From Andreprevotia lacus DSM 23236 (GTDB lineage Bacteria; Pseudomonadota; Gammaproteobacteria; Burkholderiales; Chitinibacteraceae): DNA of 35,662 nt. A program made the translations under genes and the position numbers. Location: contig NZ_FWXD01000036.1 of NCBI RefSeq assembly GCF_900176275.1, positions 1-35,662 on the forward strand, written 5' to 3'. Shown in pieces: positions 30,059 through 35,662 of the stretch (position 1 is its first letter; every line of letters begins with the position of its first letter). The notes under the pieces are model-generated. The model was not told where the DNA came from, made no database searches, and saw only the letters and a list, made by a program, of their open reading frames with translations.

Positions 30059-31923
30059 TGGACGCGCGCCTGCTTGATTATTACAACCGTGAACTGGGCT
30101 ACCTGCGCGAGCTGGGTGCCGAGTTTGCCGAACGCTATCCCAAGGTGGCTGGCCGCCTGGGCATGCAGGGCATTGATGTTGCCGACCCCTATGTGGAACG
30201 GCTGCTGGAAGGCTTCAGCTTTTTGACTGCGCGCATCCAGCTGAAAATGGATGCCGAATTCCCGCGCTTTACCCAGCGTTTGCTGGCAGTGGTCTATCCC
30301 AATTATCTGGCACCCACGCCTGCCATGGCCGTGGTCAAGCTGGAAGCCAATCTGAACGAAGGCAATCTGGCCAACGGCTTTACCCTGCCAGCTGGCAGCG
30401 CACTGCGTGCCAATCTGGCCAAGGGCGAGCAGACTGCCTGCGAATTCCGCACTGGCCACGCCGTCACGCTGTGGCCGCTGGCTATCGACACCGTACGTTT
30501 GGGCCCACCACCTGCCGACCTGCCCCCCGGCCCGCATCGTGCCCGGGCACGCTCTGCATTGCGGATAAAACTGAACATCACTGCCGGCCAGCGCTGCGCA
30601 TCGTTGCCGCTGGATCAACTGGTGTTCTACCTTGCTGGCCAGGAGCAACGTGCGCTGAAACTGCTTGAGCTGGTGGCTGGCCATACCGTCGCAGTCCTGT
30701 GTCGCGATGCGAGCGATGGCAGCTGGGGGCAACAGGTTCTGGATGGCTCCGCCGTGCAGCATGAAGGCTTTGCCGCCGATCAGTCATTGCTACCCAATGA
30801 CGGGCGGACTTTTCAAGGCTATCGACTGCTGCAGGAATACTTCGCCTGCCCGGCGCGTTTCCTGTTTTTCAGCGTCAACCGGCTGCAACAGGCGCTGCGG
30901 GGCCTGAGCGGGACTCAGTTCGAGCTGGTCTTGTTGCTGGATCAGGATGACGCTGCGCTGGAGCGCACGCTGGACAACGCCGATCTGGCGCTGAACTGCA
31001 CGCCGGTGATCAATCTGTTTCCCAAGCGGGCTGACCGCGTGCTGGTCACGCCGCAGCGGCACGAGTTCCATCTGGTGGTTGATCGCACCAAGCCGCTGGA
31101 TTACGAGGTGCACAGCGTCACCCGCATGATCGGCCATGCCGGTGGCGACAGCGCCGAGCGCGAATTCCGCCCCTTCTATGCCTCGTTCGGTGCGGATGAG
31201 CATGACTACGGTGCCTATTACGCGCTGCGCCGCGAGTCCCGACTGGTGTCCGAGCCGGCGCGCCGCCACGGCAGCCGCACTGCGTACACCGGCAGCGAGG
31301 TCTACATCTCGCTGGTCGATCGGCACGATGCGCCGTTCAGCGGCAATCTGCGTCATCTGGCGGTCGATACCTTGTGTACCAACCGCGATCTGCCCCTATT
31401 GTTGCCGCTGGGCGGCGGCAGCGATTTTTCGCTCGGTGTTTCGGCGCCGGTCGGCGCAATCAAGGTACTGCGCGCCTCAACCAAACCATATCCGCCGCTG
31501 GCAGAAGATGCACTCAGCTGGCATCTGATCAGCCATCTGGGCCTGAACTATCAAGGCTGGGCCGAGCTGGATGGGCAAGAAGGCGCGCAAGCAGTGCGGC
31601 AACTGCTCAACCTGTATGCCAGCGCAGCTGAATCCGGCGTGCTGAGACAGATCGAGAGCGTGCGCAGCGTGCAGTTCTCGCCGGTATTCCGCCGCTTGCC
31701 GGTGCCGGGCCCCGTGATGCATGGCCGGGGCGTGCGTGTGGCTGTCAGCGTGGATGAGCAGGCCTTTTCCGGCGACAGCCCTTATCTGTTTGGTGCAGTG
31801 CTGGAGCAGTTCTTTGCCCGCCATGTCGCCATCAACCAGTTTACCGAGATGACGCTGCACGGCACGCATCGCGGCCAGCTGGCGGCCTGGCCGCCCAGGC
31901 TGGGGGCAAGGCCGGTGATATGA
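30055..31923 (+). CDS. tssF: TssF baseplate protein
   Basis: A 622-residue TssF, the main wedge component of the baseplate. The N-terminal hallmark LLDYYNRELGYLRELGAEFA, then VADPYVERLLEGFSFLTARI, is at residues 5-60. Family length is about 600, and no lesion is seen. Two successive ATG codons lie at the start; 30055 overlaps the tssE stop. The stop overlaps tssG (ATGA). Confidence 0.95.
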   Translation: MMDARLLDYYNRELGYLRELGAEFAERYPKVAGRLGMQGIDVADPYVERLLEGFSFLTARIQLKMDAEFPRFTQRLLAVVYPNYLAPTPAMAVVKLEANLNEGNLANGFTLPAGSALRANLAKGEQTACEFRTGHAVTLWPLAIDTVRLGPPPADLPPGPHRARARSALRIKLNITAGQRCASLPLDQLVFYLAGQEQRALKLLELVAGHTVAVLCRDASDGSWGQQVLDGSAVQHEGFAADQSLLPNDGRTFQGYRLLQEYFACPARFLFFSVNRLQQALRGLSGTQFELVLLLDQDDAALERTLDNADLALNCTPVINLFPKRADRVLVTPQRHEFHLVVDRTKPLDYEVHSVTRMIGHAGGDSAEREFRPFYASFGADEHDYGAYYALRRESRLVSEPARRHGSRTAYTGSEVYISLVDRHDAPFSGNLRHLAVDTLCTNRDLPLLLPLGGGSDFSLGVSAPVGAIKVLRASTKPYPPLAEDALSWHLISHLGLNYQGWAELDGQEGAQAVRQLLNLYASAAESGVLRQIESVRSVQFSPVFRRLPVPGPVMHGRGVRVAVSVDEQAFSGDSPYLFGAVLEQFFARHVAINQFTEMTLHGTHRGQLAAWPPRLGARPVI

Positions 31924-33038
31924 ATGCACCGCTGATGGCAGACTGGCAGCTGGATCCGGCCTGGCAGGCGCTCCGGCAGGCACCGTACGCGCATGATTTC
32001 TTTCATGTACTACGCTGGCTGGATGCCCGCGCCGGCACGACCGAGCCGATGGGGCGCGCCGCGCGCCCGCAGGATGAGCCGGTGCGGCTGGGGCAGCGTG
32101 TTTCGCTGTCGTTTGCGCCGTCCATGGTGGCAGACCTGCAGGAACAAGGCAGCCAGCCGCCGAAGCTATCCATTTATGGCTTTGGCCTGTTCGGCCCCAA
32201 CGGCCCGCTGCCGCTGCACCTGACCGAATACGTGCGCGAGCGCGAGCGCATTGCCGATGACCCGACCATGGCCGCCTTTGCGGACCTGTTCCACCACCGT
32301 GCGATCCAGCTGTTTTACCGCGCTTGGGCCGATGCCCAATCCACCGTCAGCCTGGACCGCGCCGGCGAAGGCCGTTTTGACCGCTATATCGGTAGCTTGC
32401 TGGCCTTGCTGACACAAAGCGATGATGCCATCGGCAAGCGCGCACGCTACTACCATGCTGGCCATCTGGCGCGGCAAACGCGCAATCCGGAAGGCTTGCA
32501 ACAGATACTGCAGAGCTATTTCGGCATCCCGGTGCAGATCCGCGAGCACGTGCCGTGCTGGGTAAAGCTGGCGCCGGATGAATCACTCGCCTTGGGCAAT
32601 CACCCCAGTGCGGCACTGGGTGTCGGCTCCACGCTGGGCATCGCGGTCCGTGACGCGCAATCGCGCTTCCGGTTGGTGCTGGGCCCCATGTCCTGGGCGA
32701 GCTATTGCAGTTTCCTGCCTGGCGGCAAGCAGGTAGCCGCACTGCAACGCTGGGTGAATGACTACGTCGGGCTGGAGCTGGCCTGGGATGTCCAGCTGGT
32801 GCTCGCCGCAGACGACGTGCCGGATGGCAAGCTGAGCGCTGCCCAGCCACTGGGGCTGGGCAGCTGGCTGGGCGTGCGCCCTGCCCGGCAGGACGCTGGC
32901 GACCTGATCGTTGATTACACCCTCTCCGCCACACGACCGGCAAGGCGCGCCAGCGCCCGGCCCGAGCATGGTCATACCCACCCGATACCCCCGCAAGCAG
33001 CCGGCGTTTCGCCCCGCACCCTGGAGCCTACCCAATGA
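31920..33038 (+). CDS. tssG: TssG baseplate protein
   Basis: A 372-residue TssG that joins two TssF copies in each baseplate wedge and contacts TssK. Signatures: YAHDFFHVLRWLDARAGTT, RVSLSFAPSMVADL, KLSIYGFGLFGPNGPLPLHL and LTEYVRERERIADDPTMAAF. The C-terminus is slightly extended with a Pro/Arg-rich tail (TRPARRASARPEHGHTHP). Both ends overlap their neighbours by four bases. Confidence 0.95.
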   Translation: MNAPLMADWQLDPAWQALRQAPYAHDFFHVLRWLDARAGTTEPMGRAARPQDEPVRLGQRVSLSFAPSMVADLQEQGSQPPKLSIYGFGLFGPNGPLPLHLTEYVRERERIADDPTMAAFADLFHHRAIQLFYRAWADAQSTVSLDRAGEGRFDRYIGSLLALLTQSDDAIGKRARYYHAGHLARQTRNPEGLQQILQSYFGIPVQIREHVPCWVKLAPDESLALGNHPSAALGVGSTLGIAVRDAQSRFRLVLGPMSWASYCSFLPGGKQVAALQRWVNDYVGLELAWDVQLVLAADDVPDGKLSAAQPLGLGSWLGVRPARQDAGDLIVDYTLSATRPARRASARPEHGHTHPIPPQAAGVSPRTLEPTQ

Positions 33039-35662
33039 ATCGCATAGTCAAAGCACACACGCCGCTGGGCGAAGACACGCTGCGCTTTCATGCCATGCAT
33101 GGCACCGAAGCGCTGTCCCAACTGTTCGAATTCGACGTCGAGCTGCTGTCGGACAGCCATTCGGTCAACCTGAAAGCCCTGCTGGGCCAGCCGCTGACAC
33201 TGGAAATGGCTACCGGCAACGGTGGGGCACGCTATCTGGACGGTATCGTGTCGCGCTGTGTATTGCTGGGGCGGGAAGACCTGTCATCCGACCGGCAATA
33301 TCGTTACCGCGCCACGGTGCGCCCCTGGCTGTGGCTGCTGACGCAGACGCAGGACTGCAAGATTTTCCAGAACCAGAGCGTGCCGGACATCCTGCAAGCG
33401 GTGCTGGGCGAGTACGGCTTTGCCATCGAGATGCGTCTGACCGGCAGCTATCGCCAGTGGGGCTACTGCGTACAGTATCAGGAAACGGATTTCGACTTCG
33501 TCAGCCGCCTGATGGAGCACGAAGGCATCTATTACTTCTTCAGTCACCAGTTGGGCAGCCATACGCTAGTGCTGACTGATGATATCTGCACGCATGAGCC
33601 CTTCCCCGGCTACGACAGCATCCCGTTTTTCACTACCGACCGGGTTGTAGCTGCACAGGAAGAATGCATCGACAGTTATCAGGTTGCCGAGGAAATCTCG
33701 CCCGGCAGCTACGTGACTGATGACTATAACTTCACCAAGCCGCGCACCCGACTGCAGAACCAGCGCAGCAACCCGGCCGAACACCCGCATGGCCAGTATG
33801 AAATCTACGACTGGCTGGGCGGCTACAGCGATCAGGGGGAGTCGGACCATTACAGCCGCATCCGGCTGGAGGAATTGCAGGCAGCGCGCGAGCGTGACGA
33901 CGGCCACGCCACCGCGCGTGGTCTGGCGCCGGGCTTCATCTTCACCCTGCGCAACTGCCCGCGTGATGAGGCCAACCGGGAGTATCTGGTGGTCAGCGTC
34001 ACCTACCGCCTGAAAGAGCCGGGCTACGCCAGCAGCAACGAAACAGCCTACTACGAGTTCGATTTCGTCACCCAGCCCACCAGCCTGCCCTTCCGCCCCG
34101 GCCGCGTCACCGCCAAGCCGCGTACCAACGGCCCGCAGACTGCCGTCGTTGTCGGCCCGGCTGGCGAGGAAATCTGGACTGACCAATATGGCCGCATCAA
34201 GGTGCAGTTCCGCTGGGATCGCTACGGCGCGATGGATGAAAACAGCTCTTGCTGGGTGCGCGTATCGTCCAGCTGGGCGGGTTCTACTTTTGGCGGCATC
34301 TATATCCCGCGCATCGGGCAGGAAGTGATTGTCGATTTCATCGCCGGCGAACCAGACCGCCCCATTGTCATCGGGTGCACCTATAACGCCGACCAGATGC
34401 CACCGTTCGGCCTGCCGGCCAGCGCCACGCAAAGCGGCTTTGTCAGCCGCTCGCTCAAAGGCTCGCCGGCCAATGCCAATGCGATTCGTTTTGAAGACCA
34501 ACCCGGAGCCGAAGAGCTATGGTTTCACGCCGAGCTGGATCACCGCATGACGGTGGAGCGAGACAAGCTGCACGACATCGGCCAGGACCGCACTGAAACC
34601 ATTGGTCGCCATTCGGTGCAGACGGTGAAGGGCAACAAGTCCACTTCCATTCTGGAGAACTACGACCATGGCGTAGAGGGCACCAGCAGCCGGCGTGTAA
34701 CCAAACAGGCCGATGAAACCTACAACGATACCTGGGCGCATACATCGGTGGGCGCCTCCACCGTATTGCGCAAGGATGCCCATGACCAGACCTACGAAAA
34801 GACCTACAACCATCGGGTAGTCGGTATTGCGGATCAGAATTACGAATCAGAAGAAAGCCGCACCAACCACAAGCTGTTTGCCCACACCGTCAAGGCAGAT
34901 CACACGCACGATGTAACCGGCTCGCATATCGTGACGATAGGCCAAAACCATGATTCTACAGTGACCGGGGACCGTACTGCCACGATCGGAGGGGACCATA
35001 TCAATACGGTTGAATCCAACCATACGGTCACCGTGTTTGCCAATGCCAGCCATCAAACCGGCGGTACACACTCTTTACAGGCTGGCGATGTACACATCTC
35101 GACTTCGGCAGGCGGCGGCGGCGCAGGTGGCGAATTTACCGGTGGCAAGGGTCTGTTGGGCGGTACCGGCTCGTACTCGCTCAACAGCATGAAAGTGAAC
35201 GTAACTGCCTTTCTGGCTGTTGACGCCACTGCGCTGAAATTAGGTGTAACCGGGATTAATGGCAGCGCGACCGGGCTGAACATGGGTTACAACATCTTCG
35301 AAATGAAGCGCAATGCAATCGGCAAGAAAGAATACAACTTCTACAAGTCGGAAAATACGATTTTCGAAAACAAGAAGTCTGACGCCTTTAAAGATACGGG
35401 CAAGATACATCTCAACAAATACAAACTGGTCAATTTCATGGGTGGCGACATTGGCCCTTCCTTTGACAACAAGACAAAAACCACCAACGCCAGACCGACA
35501 ACCAAAGCTTCCCCATTCCGCGGGCGTGGCGCAGGTGGTGGCACAGGTGGTGGCACAGGTGGTGGCACAGGTGGCGGCGCAGGTGGCGGCGCAGGTGGCG
35601 GCGCAGGTGGCGGCGCAGGTGGCGGCGCAGGTGGCGGCGCAGGTGGCGGCGCAGGTGGCGGC
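33035..35662 (+). CDS. vgrG: VgrG spike protein (TssI) with C-terminal extension, open at the window edge
   Basis: At least 876 codons without a stop; the ATG at 33035 overlaps the tssG stop. Residues 1 to about 355 are the gp27-like hub (signatures VSRLMEHEGIYYFFSH and DYNFTKPRTRLQNQRSNPAE). From about 359 comes the gp5-like OB fold (ITDQYGRIKVQFRWDR-type sequence and CWVRVSSSWAGSTFGGIYIP), with the beta-helical spike running to about 690. The later spike is rich in His and Thr (TVKADHTHDVTGSHIVTIGQ). From about 692 to 833 a non-canonical extension follows, first glycine-rich, then Lys/Asn/Phe-rich. From 834 the frame enters Gly-Gly-Gly-Thr and Gly-Gly-Gly-Ala repeats and leaves the window. 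It may carry a C-terminal effector or adaptor domain beyond. Confidence 0.93.
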   Translation, partial: MNRIVKAHTPLGEDTLRFHAMHGTEALSQLFEFDVELLSDSHSVNLKALLGQPLTLEMATGNGGARYLDGIVSRCVLLGREDLSSDRQYRYRATVRPWLWLLTQTQDCKIFQNQSVPDILQAVLGEYGFAIEMRLTGSYRQWGYCVQYQETDFDFVSRLMEHEGIYYFFSHQLGSHTLVLTDDICTHEPFPGYDSIPFFTTDRVVAAQEECIDSYQVAEEISPGSYVTDDYNFTKPRTRLQNQRSNPAEHPHGQYEIYDWLGGYSDQGESDHYSRIRLEELQAARERDDGHATARGLAPGFIFTLRNCPRDEANREYLVVSVTYRLKEPGYASSNETAYYEFDFVTQPTSLPFRPGRVTAKPRTNGPQTAVVVGPAGEEIWTDQYGRIKVQFRWDRYGAMDENSSCWVRVSSSWAGSTFGGIYIPRIGQEVIVDFIAGEPDRPIVIGCTYNADQMPPFGLPASATQSGFVSRSLKGSPANANAIRFEDQPGAEELWFHAELDHRMTVERDKLHDIGQDRTETIGRHSVQTVKGNKSTSILENYDHGVEGTSSRRVTKQADETYNDTWAHTSVGASTVLRKDAHDQTYEKTYNHRVVGIADQNYESEESRTNHKLFAHTVKADHTHDVTGSHIVTIGQNHDSTVTGDRTATIGGDHINTVESNHTVTVFANASHQTGGTHSLQAGDVHISTSAGGGGAGGEFTGGKGLLGGTGSYSLNSMKVNVTAFLAVDATALKLGVTGINGSATGLNMGYNIFEMKRNAIGKKEYNFYKSENTIFENKKSDAFKDTGKIHLNKYKLVNFMGGDIGPSFDNKTKTTNARPTTKASPFRGRGAGGGTGGGTGGGTGGGAGGGAGGGAGGGAGGGAGGGAGGGAGGG
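35534..35662 (+). repeat. 12-bp tandem repeat in the 3' part of vgrG
   Basis: Three copies of GGTGGTGGCACA (35534-35569) are followed by seven full copies of GGTGGCGGCGCA (35570-35653) and nine bases of another at the window edge. All are in frame and encode Gly-Gly-Gly-Thr (three) and Gly-Gly-Gly-Ala (seven or more). The array is nearly perfect, so copy number is likely variable, and it may be the reason the sequence stops here. Confidence 0.95.

Noticed and set aside
35534-35662. CRISPR array, because of regularly spaced short repeats
   Set aside because: The units are contiguous 12-bp repeats without spacers, in frame with vgrG.

Overview
The window reads as a chromosomal segment of a Gram-negative proteobacterium, most likely a betaproteobacterium (Neisseriales-like). 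This is inferred from the type VI secretion gene order, the GC-rich codon use and the IS types; no rRNA or housekeeping marker fixes it. Two large blocks meet near 12.6 kb.

Block 1 (about 1-12,600) is a nest of mobile elements, almost all on the minus strand. The innermost element is the end of an IS481-family insertion sequence (1-312) inserted at an NCTAGN target. It cuts a small gene that follows, and is translationally coupled to, a full-length Tn3-family transposase (452-3466). The Tn3 element ends at about 3590 with a G-run inverted repeat, inside a phage muramidase gene that is truncated there. The phage (about 3591-12,600) is neither tailed nor filamentous. It has a PM2 P2-like double-jelly-roll major capsid protein, an A32/P9-type packaging ATPase, several small one-helix membrane proteins, a glycine-rich spike-like protein, a membrane-anchored lysozyme, and an HUH rolling-circle initiator with two tyrosines (GPA type). 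It is best read as a corticovirus-like prophage, now interrupted. Early genes (12056 to 7715) form one tightly coupled operon ending in an intrinsic terminator. A structured control region (7510-7714) precedes the late virion operon (7509 to 3591). A divergent HTH regulator lies at 12235-12594. No integrase is visible; a dif-like sequence sits at 12611-12638, near the presumed prophage edge.

Block 2 (12,786-35,662) is a type VI secretion system locus. The minus-strand arm holds a PP2C phosphatase, an FHA-domain protein and a TPR lipoprotein. After an AT-rich divergent region comes the plus-strand arm: tssJ-tssK-tssL-tssM-tagF-Ser/Thr kinase-tssA-tssB-tssC-hcp-(terminator)-tssE-tssF-tssG-vgrG. 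Kinase, phosphatase and FHA protein form a threonine-phosphorylation control module. TssJ/L/M make the membrane complex, TssK/E/F/G the baseplate, TssA/B/C the sheath and its assembly factor, and Hcp/VgrG the tube and spike. ClpV (TssH), PAAR and effector/immunity genes are not in the window. VgrG is open at the right edge, inside a 12-bp tandem repeat coding for Gly-Gly-Gly-Thr/Ala.
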